Source of the DNA: a virus
IMG/VR virus record: IMGVR_UViG_3300020034_000035
Location: 1 to 43,612 of that record
Reading direction: 5' to 3' (one strand)
Length of the DNA: 43,612 nucleotides
The notes under the pieces are model-generated. The model was not told the origin of the DNA. It did no database searches and saw only the letters and a program-made list of their open reading frames with translations. The translations under genes and the position numbers were made by a program. Of this stretch, positions 23,429 to 32,309 are shown in pieces (positions within the stretch are counted from its first letter, which is position 1; each line of letters opens with the position of its first letter).

Positions 23429-25803
23429 CAGTTGGCTCCGAACACGGTCAGCAGAGTTGTGACCCTGGTCGAGAATGCAGCAGGATCGAAACCAACACCG
23501 CTGCCCGTCCAGAACGCCGCAAACTGCCGGGCGCAGAACGACGAGTTGCCGACCAAAGCGACGCCAACACCAAAGTTGCCGCTGATCGTGCCGCTCGATG
23601 CTGTGGTGAAGGTGCTGCCCAACTGCACACCGTTTCGGAAAACCTTCTTCGAAGTGGCCCCGTCCCGGATGATGATGAAACAGCCCGAGCCATCCAGATT
23701 TGCCACCGCATCGGCGGTATTGTCATTCAGGCGGAATTGAACCTGATCCGTGGTGCTGCGCGTGTTGAGCGTGATGCCCGCCGCGCCGGAATAAGTGCCA
23801 ATACCAGCGGATGCCGTCTGTCCCGCCGTCCGGGAGTAGACGCCGAGCATGACGTTGTTCTGGTTGCCCGTGACGTTAAAACCGCTATCAATGGCGGTCG
23901 ATGTGCCGTTCGTAGTGTATCCGCGATCCGCCGTGAAAGTCGGCACACCAACCAAGGCCACGACGTTGCTGCCGACCCAATCGACCTTGGCCTGCTGCGC
24001 GTCGTCCATGCCGAGCATGACGAACTCTTTGAGCAGCGTCCAATTGCTATCGGTTTTGCAGCCCGCAATGAAGGCGTCACAAGCGTTTGCCTTGGTCGCG
24101 GACAACGGATTGGTGAACTTCGCCAGCAGCGCGTTGGTTTCGGACTGGTAGTTCTGAAAACTAATCGAACGGACGACGGATTGCCCGGCGCCGTTCGTCA
24201 CCGTGATTGTTGCGACGGAACTGACTTCAGTCGGCGTGCCCGTAATGAGGCCGGTTGAGGAGCTGTAGGATAGGCCGTTGGGCAGACCCGTGACGCCGAT
24301 CGTTTTCGGCAGAATGTTCCCGCAGTCGGCGACGGCGTACAGATCATAAGAGAGCGGCGTCGCAATTACGGCCGAAATGTTGCCGACTTGCAAGAACGGC
24401 CCGCGATTGACAGTAAAGCGCAGCGGCTTGCAAACCGAGCCGTCTTTCCACGCACCAACGCAGAAATGCACCGCACCGGCATTTCCGGAGACCGTAGACC
24501 AATCGACCGTGATCGTGCGCGTTCCGCTGTTGTAGGTGACGCCCGGCGGGAAGCGGCTGAACTTCGCCAGCGCCGTGTTGCCCGGCTCGTTGGCTTCCAG
24601 CGGGAGCGCTTGCAGATAGTCCGTGGCCGCGGCATCGCCCCATAGCGCCGTGACGCTTGGCAGAACGATTGTCGTGGTCCCGTTATAAGATAGATTCACA
24701 TCAGGGACGGAGATCAGCGGCACATAGAGCGGTGCGCCCGCTGTCTGCCAAACGCGGAACCAATCCAGCTCATACTTCGCGCCGTCCGCGTCGGCATCCC
24801 AATTCGCCTTGCTATAATTGCCGTCGCCAAAGTCGCCGTTATAGACATGGCAACTGCTGACGATGAACGTCGGAAGCAAGCTCGGGTTGGAGTCGGCCAC
24901 TTGGGCAAAGATAACCGAGCCGTCCACCCGCAAATCGGTGGTGCCGCCATTCCCTAAATCCAGCATCACCGTATGGTAGTTACCGTCGCAATAATTAAGG
25001 TTGCTGATGTACGCGGGTGGATTCGATAGGCTTCCGCTGGTGTAGATGTTTTGCGTGTACTGCAAGAACTGCGAGTTGCCCTCGAAATTCCAGGCGTTGC
25101 CGTTGAACGGAACGACCGGGTTTGCCGGGGTGATCCAGAGCGGCGTTTCGTGCCACGCGATCGGGTTGCCGGTTTTGTGGGAGATGCGGACCCGCGCTTC
25201 GACTTTGATCCGGTTGGTACCAGGGCAAATCCACAGGGCGCCTGCCGTGTGGATCATGCCCGAAACTTGAGCGCGGACGCCGCCATTACTGGCAACATCA
25301 GTCGGCTCAAGCATCGCGGTTTCGCCAACGGACGCCTTACGCGCCTGCAATGTCAGGACCGATGCTGAAACGTTCCAGTTGTCGAATGGATACGCTACCC
25401 CCCTGTTAGCGTCGTTGTAACCAGTGTGCATCGGGTCAGTATCGTATTGGGAAATCAGGCTTGTTCGATTGCCGCGCGACCCAGCGGCTGCGTAAACAAC
25501 GGTTGCACCATACGGCGCGTTCGGTGACGCCGGGCCCATCAATTTAGATGCGAGATTTGACCATTTATCGAAGTCATCGCCCGCCGCCAGCGTGTACCCC
25601 ACATACGCGCCAGTACCAGCGGCACCGATCGCAACGCCGCCAATGAGGCCTCCCCCAAGGACAACGGGCAACCCACCCGCCGCTACAAACGTGACGCCAG
25701 TCCCAAAGCCGTTCGAGGCTTCCTCATAAGGTGTACCAAGCCCGTTAGTGACGATCGTGACAGGTATCCCACCGCTTGCCTTGGTAACGACCGGCCAGGC
25801 CAT
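23428..25803 (-). CDS. Large lectin-like virion protein, GH16-type fold plus Ig domain (791 aa)
   Basis: N terminus (VVTKASGGIPVTIVTNGLGT) is a typical virion-attachment segment of rhizobial phage fibres. Residues about 70-355 form a concanavalin-like sandwich of GH16/LamG type, ending YELDWFRVWQ. An Ig-like putative-sugar domain follows (PNGLSYSSSTGLITGTPTEV, about 500-550), and a C-terminal beta domain. I do not see the ExDxxE catalytic box of GH16, so binding is likelier than cleavage. Location between portal and head genes is unusual for a receptor-binding protein. Confidence 0.6.
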   Translation of the reverse strand: MAWPVVTKASGGIPVTIVTNGLGTPYEEASNGFGTGVTFVAAGGLPVVLGGGLIGGVAIGAAGTGAYVGYTLAAGDDFDKWSNLASKLMGPASPNAPYGATVVYAAAGSRGNRTSLISQYDTDPMHTGYNDANRGVAYPFDNWNVSASVLTLQARKASVGETAMLEPTDVASNGGVRAQVSGMIHTAGALWICPGTNRIKVEARVRISHKTGNPIAWHETPLWITPANPVVPFNGNAWNFEGNSQFLQYTQNIYTSGSLSNPPAYISNLNYCDGNYHTVMLDLGNGGTTDLRVDGSVIFAQVADSNPSLLPTFIVSSCHVYNGDFGDGNYSKANWDADADGAKYELDWFRVWQTAGAPLYVPLISVPDVNLSYNGTTTIVLPSVTALWGDAAATDYLQALPLEANEPGNTALAKFSRFPPGVTYNSGTRTITVDWSTVSGNAGAVHFCVGAWKDGSVCKPLRFTVNRGPFLQVGNISAVIATPLSYDLYAVADCGNILPKTIGVTGLPNGLSYSSSTGLITGTPTEVSSVATITVTNGAGQSVVRSISFQNYQSETNALLAKFTNPLSATKANACDAFIAGCKTDSNWTLLKEFVMLGMDDAQQAKVDWVGSNVVALVGVPTFTADRGYTTNGTSTAIDSGFNVTGNQNNVMLGVYSRTAGQTASAGIGTYSGAAGITLNTRSTTDQVQFRLNDNTADAVANLDGSGCFIIIRDGATSKKVFRNGVQLGSTFTTASSGTISGNFGVGVALVGNSSFCARQFAAFWTGSGVGFDPAAFSTRVTTLLTVFGAN

Positions 25804-28154
25804 TACGCCGGCTCCTTGGCTTTGGCCGCATTAGCCTTGATTGCAGTGCTGTCAGCCGTCGCCTGCACGCTGGCGTCCGTGGTCCTGATCGCGTTGTCCG
25901 TCTGCGTGTTGGTCTGGTCGATCTTGGCTTCCGTGGTCGCGACCGCGGCGGATGTATTGACTTTCACGCCCTCGATTTCGAGCCTGAGCTTTTCGATCGC
26001 GAGTGCGCCAAGATCGAGCTTTTGCATGTGCTCCTGAGCCTTGCGCTGCTCCTCGGCGCCCATGTTGGCGATCTTGATATTTGCCTCGTTGACCTTCCGC
26101 GCCTCGTCAGCGTCCTTGCATTCCATTTCCGCCTTGAGCTTGAAATCCTCCCTATCCTGGTTGGCCTTCGTCTCGGCGTCCTTGCGCTGCTGATCCTGCG
26201 CCGCGGCCTGCTGATCCTGCTGATGCCGCTGTGCCTCAACCTGCATCGACTGCTTGGCGGCCTCGGCCTCCGCGGCGCCCTTGGCGGCCATCGGGTCCTG
26301 TTTCGGCTGCTGTGCAACCATCGCCATATCGTCGGCGAACTCCTCGATCGTGCCCTCCAGTGCCCGGCCGGCGCGGAACTGACCTGCAACGTATTTCAGC
26401 GTCTCAGCCATCAGCTTTGCGGCTTGGGGAACGGCCTGTACCAGCGGCAGCGCCTGCCCCATAAACCCACCGACTGACGTGATGAACTCGGTCGCGCGCT
26501 GCTTCTGCGCGTTCTCATCCGGCGCGATGGTCGAATCCGTCTCGATGTCCAGCACGAACGGCCGCACCCGCTGATCCTTCAGCAGCTTCATGACCTTTTC
26601 GACGGTCGCGGTATCGTTCAGCTTGTCGATCTGCTTCTTGAGCCCTTCGGCCTGTTGCTGGGCCTGCTGAAGCATTTGCTGCGCTTGCTCAGGGTTGGCC
26701 TTTGCCTGCTGCTGCATCTGCGGATCAGCCTTGGCCTGTTCAACCTTGGCGATAATCTGCTTGATCTGCGCTTCCAAAGGCGCGATCTGTTTCTTGATCT
26801 CGGCGTCCGTCTGGATGTCTAGCTGTGACATGTCCAGCATGGTCTTTGACGAGAAATTCTCGGCCATGATCTCGGCCGTGATCCTCACCAAATCGCGCGC
26901 AAACCGCGCCAACTCGTTCTGCCGGTCCCGGATACGAACCGAGCCGTACTGGCTCTTGAGTTCCTGCGCGCCCAGGGTTTCATTAGCGTCGGTCGATCCG
27001 CGCATGATGTCGGATAGGCCGGTGATCTCGTACACGTCAGCAATGAGTTGCTTGCGCAGTTCCACAAGCTGGACAACCGTCGTTGCAATCTGATCAATCG
27101 GCAGCCAGACGATCATGTCCTTGACGCCGCCGGAACCAACCATGGACCAGTTCGAAATGGGCACCAGCACTTGGTTGTTGGTCGTCGCCTTGAGCGCGGC
27201 CTCGATCGCGTCGCCGATCTCTCCGGCGCCCGCAGGGTAGAAGCCCCTGACTTGCAAGCTATCCGACAGCGCGCCGATGCGGGCCGTTAGTTCGTTGATT
27301 TCTTCCAACTGGTCCTTGTAGAACAGCATGTCCGGCACGGGGACAAGCGAGCGGCGCTGCACGGTCGAATAGGCAGGACGCGGACACGGGAAGAAGCCCT
27401 CCAGATCAAGGTGCGGCTCGCCCTCATCAAGAACAACGTCAACGCCTTCCGTGACCCAGACGACCTTGTTTTCAGACTTGCACCAGATTTCCCAGACGCC
27501 GGCTTTCTTCTCGCCGTCGTCCTCGCCGCTTTCGTTCTTGCGGATTTCGTATACCGCGTCCTTGTATTTCTCGCCCGAGTTCTTCTCGAAACGCTTCTGC
27601 ATCTTCTCTTCGGTCAGCCACGACCGCTTGGCGGCCCAATCAACCTCTTTCCAGACCCGTGCAGCCTGTGTCAGGAAGTCCTTACGGTCCGCATGGTCGA
27701 TGCAGACCCGCTGTCCCTTGCCATCCTCGTTGGACTCGTAGCGCACCCAGGCAGCACCGCGAGCCAAGATGGTCAGATCATCGCGGACCAGTCTCATAAC
27801 GCCGTCGATGTCTTCAAGCTCGAAGCTGACGACCGTCGAACGCTCCAGCAGCTCCGATGCCATCCGAGGGACGGGCTTGCGGTCCTTGAACCGCGGCACG
27901 ACAACCGGGATCGGCGGCCGCGAATAGATCGACGGTCCCAAGACCTGAACATTGGCCCAAAACATCTGAAACTGACGATCACGGCCATCGCTGGCCAACA
28001 CGGTCAGGTTGGCATAGAGCTTGTCGAGATTATCCGCCTTGGACTGCCAGTCCTTGAACGTCTTCTCGGCATGGTCGATCTCAGCCAGCCAGCGACGGGA
28101 GGACTTTGGTTCTAGCTTGGCCTCCTCTTTGCTGGACAGGACATCATCAGCCAT
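25803..28154 (-). CDS. Portal protein, P22-like (783 aa)
   Basis: Forms the dodecameric DNA gate at the head vertex. Typical parts: an N-terminal helical wing (WANVQVLGPSIYSRPPIPVV), a basic/acidic middle, the clip-adjacent VPVPDMLFYKDQLEEINELT, and the ITGLSDIMRGSTDANETLGA segment common to large podovirus portals. The C-terminal 250 residues are a long Gln/Ala/Lys coiled-coil barrel-like tail. Length near that of P22 gp1. Overlaps its neighbours by one base or ATGA. Confidence 0.85.
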   Translation of the reverse strand: MADDVLSSKEEAKLEPKSSRRWLAEIDHAEKTFKDWQSKADNLDKLYANLTVLASDGRDRQFQMFWANVQVLGPSIYSRPPIPVVVPRFKDRKPVPRMASELLERSTVVSFELEDIDGVMRLVRDDLTILARGAAWVRYESNEDGKGQRVCIDHADRKDFLTQAARVWKEVDWAAKRSWLTEEKMQKRFEKNSGEKYKDAVYEIRKNESGEDDGEKKAGVWEIWCKSENKVVWVTEGVDVVLDEGEPHLDLEGFFPCPRPAYSTVQRRSLVPVPDMLFYKDQLEEINELTARIGALSDSLQVRGFYPAGAGEIGDAIEAALKATTNNQVLVPISNWSMVGSGGVKDMIVWLPIDQIATTVVQLVELRKQLIADVYEITGLSDIMRGSTDANETLGAQELKSQYGSVRIRDRQNELARFARDLVRITAEIMAENFSSKTMLDMSQLDIQTDAEIKKQIAPLEAQIKQIIAKVEQAKADPQMQQQAKANPEQAQQMLQQAQQQAEGLKKQIDKLNDTATVEKVMKLLKDQRVRPFVLDIETDSTIAPDENAQKQRATEFITSVGGFMGQALPLVQAVPQAAKLMAETLKYVAGQFRAGRALEGTIEEFADDMAMVAQQPKQDPMAAKGAAEAEAAKQSMQVEAQRHQQDQQAAAQDQQRKDAETKANQDREDFKLKAEMECKDADEARKVNEANIKIANMGAEEQRKAQEHMQKLDLGALAIEKLRLEIEGVKVNTSAAVATTEAKIDQTNTQTDNAIRTTDASVQATADSTAIKANAAKAKEPA

Positions 28155-28465
28155 CAGTCGCGGACCTTCATGGCTTCAAGCACGGCAATCATCGCGTCGC
28201 GAGCACGCCGATCATCGTTTGGGAATTGCAGGCCAGCCATAGCCGCCGTTGCTATCGTCCCCTCTAGAAACGTAGTACCGCCACACGCTTTCTGATCCTC
28301 AACAGCATCTTGAACCATCAGAAAGAGGCGCTCAAACCCAATCGGGTCCCAATTGAGTTCCGGTTCTTTGGGGACAATGCTTACAAGCCCGCCGCGTGAG
28401 CCATGCGTGGCGAAGTTGCCAGAGCGAGCGAGATAAGCGGATGAGCGAGCGGTTGATTTATACAT
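28154..28465 (-). CDS. Hypothetical protein between terminase and portal (103 aa)
   Basis: I chose ATG 28465 (MYKSTARSS) since 63 upstream codons lie over the previous gene and look spurious. The C-terminal half is helical (FERLFLMVQDAVEDQKACGG). Overlaps the HTH gene by 8 bp and the portal by one. No family recognised. Confidence 0.5.
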   Translation of the reverse strand: MYKSTARSSAYLARSGNFATHGSRGGLVSIVPKEPELNWDPIGFERLFLMVQDAVEDQKACGGTTFLEGTIATAAMAGLQFPNDDRRARDAMIAVLEAMKVRD

Positions 28466-28946
28466 ACAGCCAGTCTCGGCTCTTACCATTGGCCATCTCG
28501 CGGGCAGAAATGGCCAGCCGCCGCGCCCGGTCGCCAGTGAAGTCCGGCCTCTCGCTGGTCTCCAAGTATTTATCGGCCGGTGATCGCAGGCCGTGTTTGT
28601 TGGTACGCAACTGCCTCTCATACATTTGGCGGATTCTTTCTGGCGTAAGCCCAAATTGTTCGCCTATTGCTTTTAGCGTCATGCCAGACTTACGCATCGC
28701 AACCACGGTTGCGCGGCGCTCATAAGCTATTTGCTGGACCGCAATATCATTGGGCAACAGCGCGTCCCAATCGACACGCGACCGTCTTTGTTTTTCAAGA
28801 CAGAGAACCGGAACCTTGACGCGGCGAGTTCGCACAGCTTTAGGCACCGCGATTTTAGCCTTAGCTAATTCAGGCGCGCGCCAAGAAATCTGTGGCCCCG
28901 CGTCTTCATACTCGCCGGTTTCTTTGTTCAGCTTGAACTTGTTCAC
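28458..28946 (-). CDS. Sigma-region-4-like HTH protein (162 aa)
   Basis: Residues about 80-113 (AVQQIAYERRATVVAMRKSG, TLKAIGEQFGLTPERIRQMY) form a helix-turn-helix like sigma region 4 or the small-terminase HTH. N- and C-terminal parts are basic. It overlaps terL by ATGA. It could be a late-gene regulator or a packaging factor. The context does not decide. Confidence 0.6.
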   Translation of the reverse strand: MNKFKLNKETGEYEDAGPQISWRAPELAKAKIAVPKAVRTRRVKVPVLCLEKQRRSRVDWDALLPNDIAVQQIAYERRATVVAMRKSGMTLKAIGEQFGLTPERIRQMYERQLRTNKHGLRSPADKYLETSERPDFTGDRARRLAISAREMANGKSRDWLYV

Positions 28947-30322
28947 ACTCGAATCCTCTTGCCGCTGGTCTCTCGGATGGGCGGCGGTACGAACTGGCCT
29001 GGCTTGGGTTGGGGTGCCGCCGGTGCGGGTGTCTTCACAGGGACGATGCCGCAGTTCACAGAGAACTCACCAAAGGCATCTGCGCCGTGATCATTTCCAT
29101 CCTTCAGCGGGCCTAGATAAGTTCCCAAATGTTCGTTGAACTTGCGCGAGTAGCGGCGCATCCGAGATAGGCCGACCATCACACGCTTGGTCTGATGAAA
29201 CTCACATATCGGCAGCAGACGCCGCGTTGCGTTGATCCGCTCCTCGGGATTCTGCGCCACGCCACGATTGATCGAGCCTAAGCTGATGCCCAGTTCGTTG
29301 ACCGTCTGAACCCGCGTCTTGGCGCCAGCGCCCCACTCTCGCATCCCAATATCGTGCGGGAAGAAGTGACGTTGATAATGAAACGGGAACGGCCGGCCGA
29401 TTTCCACCAATTTGGCCGCTGCGTCGCTGATCTCTTTCGAATATTCTGGCAACGCCTCTGGCAGGATTTCATCCGGCCCCATGCCGTCGCATTCGTAGTA
29501 GTCAACAATGCGCACGCGAAGCGGTTCTTGCAGTATTTGGAAGAACCAGATCGCTGTATAATCATCGACGCCCAAATCCCAGCTAGTGTAGACGCTCTGC
29601 CCAGGTACTGGCGGGAAATTGCCAACTCGGCCCTCGCGCTCGGCAGCCGCAATGTGCTTGGCGTAGTAGGCAGCCTCAGTAATGATCTCGTAGCTGCCGC
29701 CCCAAACATGCTCTGCCATTTCTGGCGAGTTGGCGTAATCGGTGTCCTTTTCTTCAATCAAAACGCTTGGAAACCAAGGGTTATCGTACCAGTTTACCTG
29801 CACGATGATGGCATTTGCCATCTTGGCTCCACCGCGGAAGAACTTGTCCACAGCATCACTGTCGTGGCGTGGGTTCCAAGAGAACCAGATTTCCGAACCT
29901 TCCTTGCGGATTGTAGGCCGCAGCATTCGAAGCGATCGATCCGATAGCGTCTGGGCCTCTTCGACCCACGCTATGTCGAAATCCTCCAGTGATTTGATAT
30001 TCTCGGCATTGTAGTTCTGCATGCCCTTGAAGATAATCAAGGACCCGTTCGCGCCCCTGATCTCAGCTTCGCGAACATCAAAAAACTGACCTAATCCTAG
30101 CTTCTGAATCTTATCGATCAGCAATTGCCTGACCGAATCCTTCAGGGTGTCCTGGACCTCACGGATACAAACGGCGCGAGTGACCCTAGCGTAACAGCGA
30201 ACGAGCATCTGCTCGGCAAAGAAGTGCGACTTGGCCCCACCTCGCCCACCGTGAGCCGCCTTGTAGCGAGCTGGCTTCAGTAGCGGCTGAAAGGCGCGCG
30301 GAACCTCAACGTGGATCGACAA
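28943..30322 (-). CDS. terL: Terminase large subunit (459 aa)
   Basis: ATP-driven DNA packaging motor and nuclease. Walker A GGRGGAKS at 25-32, Walker B DIAWVEEA at 116-123 with catalytic Glu, coupling motif FSWNP at 147-151. The RNase-H-like nuclease starts at SWDLGVDDYTAIWF (Asp249 and Asp253/254) and continues to HGADAFGEF near 430. Length is normal. It follows a small-terminase-like gene and precedes portal, as usual. Confidence 0.95.
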   Translation of the reverse strand: MSIHVEVPRAFQPLLKPARYKAAHGGRGGAKSHFFAEQMLVRCYARVTRAVCIREVQDTLKDSVRQLLIDKIQKLGLGQFFDVREAEIRGANGSLIIFKGMQNYNAENIKSLEDFDIAWVEEAQTLSDRSLRMLRPTIRKEGSEIWFSWNPRHDSDAVDKFFRGGAKMANAIIVQVNWYDNPWFPSVLIEEKDTDYANSPEMAEHVWGGSYEIITEAAYYAKHIAAAEREGRVGNFPPVPGQSVYTSWDLGVDDYTAIWFFQILQEPLRVRIVDYYECDGMGPDEILPEALPEYSKEISDAAAKLVEIGRPFPFHYQRHFFPHDIGMREWGAGAKTRVQTVNELGISLGSINRGVAQNPEERINATRRLLPICEFHQTKRVMVGLSRMRRYSRKFNEHLGTYLGPLKDGNDHGADAFGEFSVNCGIVPVKTPAPAAPQPKPGQFVPPPIRETSGKRIRV

Positions 30323-30599
30323 TGGTAATCTGGACTTCAGCCTTCAGGGCAGAGCCATCCGCTCCAGTTACCTGCATCGGGAGCACCTTGCCCAACAGCC
30401 CCGCAAATGCCTTGGGCTCAGTTTTGGCGAGGTGCTTGCAATAGCCAACCAGTTTACCTTTGCCCTGCATATCCTCACCAACGGCCTCCGCAGCCTTGAG
30501 GATAGCGTCCTTCAGTGCGGCTGTAGTCTTATTCGGTGAGCCTTTAGGGCGCCCCTTGCTTATTGGTACGCTATTTTCCCTTTGTTTAATCGCTGTCAT
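30306..30599 (-). CDS. Terminase small-subunit-like protein (97 aa)
   Basis: Begins with the SKGRPKGSPNKTTAALKDAI block commonly found in proteins encoded next to terL, followed by HLAKTEPKAFAGLLGKVLPM. Probably recognises packaging sites, though a classical HTH is not clear. Overlaps terL by 17 bp. Confidence 0.65.
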   Translation of the reverse strand: MTAIKQRENSVPISKGRPKGSPNKTTAALKDAILKAAEAVGEDMQGKGKLVGYCKHLAKTEPKAFAGLLGKVLPMQVTGADGSALKAEVQITIVDPR

Positions 30600-30621
30600 G
30601 TCGGAGTCACAGGGTTTGAGC

Positions 30622-30942
30622 CTATGCCTTCTGGTTGATGCTATCCCTGAGCAATTGAACTTCCGGCGATACCGGCGTGTCGTCTATGATCTCGTATGGA
30701 AGAATGACGAATTGATCCGGGCCGCGCTTGGCGGGGTCGCCCTTCTGGGGCCGGCGCTCGATTACCGCCTCGATGATATCGCTGTGGACTGGCACGGGCT
30801 TGCCCGGCTTGCCCATCATGTGGGCTTCCAAGGCTTTGCGATGTGCCTCAACGGCTTTCGCGAATTGCTTTGCTGGACCTGAGAGGCTGAGCGGGATTTG
30901 GATCATGCGGGGCACAAGCCTCCCGGCTGGTGAAGCGGTCAT
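30622..30942 (-). CDS. Hypothetical protein (106 aa)
   Basis: I chose ATG 30942 because it forms ATGA with the previous stop. Contains helical KQFAKAVEAHRKALEAHMMG and the acidic/basic IEAVIERRPQKGDPAKRGPD. Located just before the packaging genes. No family recognised. Confidence 0.5.
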   Translation of the reverse strand: MTASPAGRLVPRMIQIPLSLSGPAKQFAKAVEAHRKALEAHMMGKPGKPVPVHSDIIEAVIERRPQKGDPAKRGPDQFVILPYEIIDDTPVSPEVQLLRDSINQKA

Positions 30943-31127
30943 ACCGGCCGCGCGGAGTTGGAACTGATTTGCTTCGATTTGTCTGGTACTTTCGTGGTAC
31001 CTTTTTCGATCATCCCCCGAATGACAGTCGCGGCTCGCTTCCATGCCTGTTGATATTTCTCATTGCCGGCCAACGCTTCGACCCGAGCAGCAGCGGCCTC
31101 CAGCGTGGCTTCGTCAAATCGGGTCAA
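30939..31127 (-). CDS. Small helical hypothetical protein (62 aa)
   Basis: Overlaps the NusG-like gene and the next gene by ATGA. Helical Ala/Glu/Lys sequence (LEAAAARVEALAGNEKYQQA). Function unknown. Confidence 0.5.
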   Translation of the reverse strand: MTRFDEATLEAAAARVEALAGNEKYQQAWKRAATVIRGMIEKGTTKVPDKSKQISSNSARPV

Positions 31128-31648
31128 GCTGCCCTCACATTCGCTTCATGGGTATAGGCCCACTTGCCGCGAGCCAAAAACTCCAGCTTGCCGTTCTTGC
31201 GCCCTCGAATTGTGGCCATGAGATTTGCGAACTCGCCCTCCATGATCCGGACAATGGCGCCGTTCGGTATCCGGTTCTTGCGCGTTACCACCTCGCCGTC
31301 CTCGTTGACGAACTCGCCGGTCTCGTTCGCCACGAAATCCCATTCCCCGGCCGCGTAGCGGTCATGGAAGCCCCAAACGACTTGAGCGGGGATCTTGGCA
31401 GGCTCGCCATTGAAACCTCCCACGAAGCCCTCAACACCGTTGACGTTGCGGACCCTGCCGAACTCGCCATCCGGGATTTCAACGAACACGTAGCGGCCTA
31501 GGACCGGGTATTCCTTCGCCTGTTTGGTTCGGGCGTGTGAAACCCATCTCCGGAGCTTCGGCCAGAACGCGCGGTAGCCGATCGCAGCCAGACCGGATTC
31601 GGCCCGTCGATGGCAATTCGGATTAGTTATTGCGATGTACCACGTCAT
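31124..31648 (-). CDS. NusG-like transcription factor with KOW motif (174 aa)
   Basis: N-terminal NGN-like domain: MTWYIAITNPNCHRRAESGL, then RYVFVEIPDGEFGRVRNVNG. C-terminal KOW unit: IPNGAIVRIMEGEFANLMAT followed by IRGRKNGKLEFLARG. NusG/RfaH proteins ride on RNA polymerase and change pausing and termination. Here it is encoded just upstream of the packaging and structural genes. An antitermination role for the late operon is inference. Confidence 0.82.
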   Translation of the reverse strand: MTWYIAITNPNCHRRAESGLAAIGYRAFWPKLRRWVSHARTKQAKEYPVLGRYVFVEIPDGEFGRVRNVNGVEGFVGGFNGEPAKIPAQVVWGFHDRYAAGEWDFVANETGEFVNEDGEVVTRKNRIPNGAIVRIMEGEFANLMATIRGRKNGKLEFLARGKWAYTHEANVRAA

Positions 31649-31950
31649 CCCAAACCCCCGTTTTCCTGTAGTTCTTCAATTGCGAGCGTGATTTTTCGAG
31701 ACGTTGAATATTGCTCTGGCTTGGTGCTGGAGAATGGAAGGCCGGAGGCAACTTGCAAGGATTCCTGACAGGTTGGATTATCGTTAGCTTGCGGCACGTT
31801 CGGGTTTGTCGGGTCGAACTTGTCGCGCCACGTCCCCTGTTGCATTGGGATGCCCTTGAGCCGATCCAGAATCAAATCGTTGTGCGCTTTGTTCGGGTCG
31901 GCCTTCACACTGCCGTCTGAGGGGTCGCGGATCATGGGGACTATTTCCAT
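31645..31950 (-). CDS. Hypothetical protein (101 aa)
   Basis: Polar protein: MIRDPSDGSVKADPNKAHND, then DRLKGIPMQQGTWRDKFDPT. Stop overlaps the NusG-like start in ATGA. It overlaps the end of the upstream ORF by 167 bp in another frame, which is longer than normal and may mean a frameshift or an over-extended neighbour. Confidence 0.5.
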   Translation of the reverse strand: MEIVPMIRDPSDGSVKADPNKAHNDLILDRLKGIPMQQGTWRDKFDPTNPNVPQANDNPTCQESLQVASGLPFSSTKPEQYSTSRKITLAIEELQENGGLG

Positions 31951-32233
31951 TTTCGCAAAGAGCCAAACCTGTCAGGTAAATTGGCGGTCCCGATGTCTCA
32001 CCGAAGCTGTTCGCGACCTTAAAGCCGCTGGCGCTGTTCGGGTCGATCGTGAGTGTCGATACCGGGACAGAAGGCCGCTCCAGCGCGTCGGCAATGCGCT
32101 CAACGGCGGTCGTGAAGCGGTCGAACGTGTCGAGCATCATCAACATGCTAGACCGCTCGCGCGCCTGAAGGTCCATATCCTTGAGCTTCGCGCGCTCGGC
32201 CTTGCGGGCCTCGTATTGCTGCTTCGGTGTCAT
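31784..32233 (-). CDS. Hypothetical protein, C-terminal part uncertain (149 aa)
   Basis: Starts MTPKQQYEARKAERAKLKDM with a charged helix typical of small phage proteins. The last 55 residues (from about 31950 down) are Arg/Pro/Gln-rich and lie over the next gene, and look like an out-of-frame reading of it. The start has an AGGAGAG ribosome site. Confidence 0.5.
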   Translation of the reverse strand: MTPKQQYEARKAERAKLKDMDLQARERSSMLMMLDTFDRFTTAVERIADALERPSVPVSTLTIDPNSASGFKVANSFGETSGPPIYLTGLALCENGNSPHDPRPLRRQCEGRPEQSAQRFDSGSAQGHPNATGDVARQVRPDKPERAAS

Positions 32234-32309
32234 TTTCTCTCCTCGTTGGTAGTCTCAGATCACCAGTGGCGCACTATCGTCCGCTAGGTGTTTGTGGTCC
32301 CAAATCTTC

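Noticed and set aside
27411-28115. 234-codon plus-strand ORF over the portal gene
   Set aside because: Leu/Val-rich antisense of Glu/Lys/Asp codons in the portal, a usual artefact.
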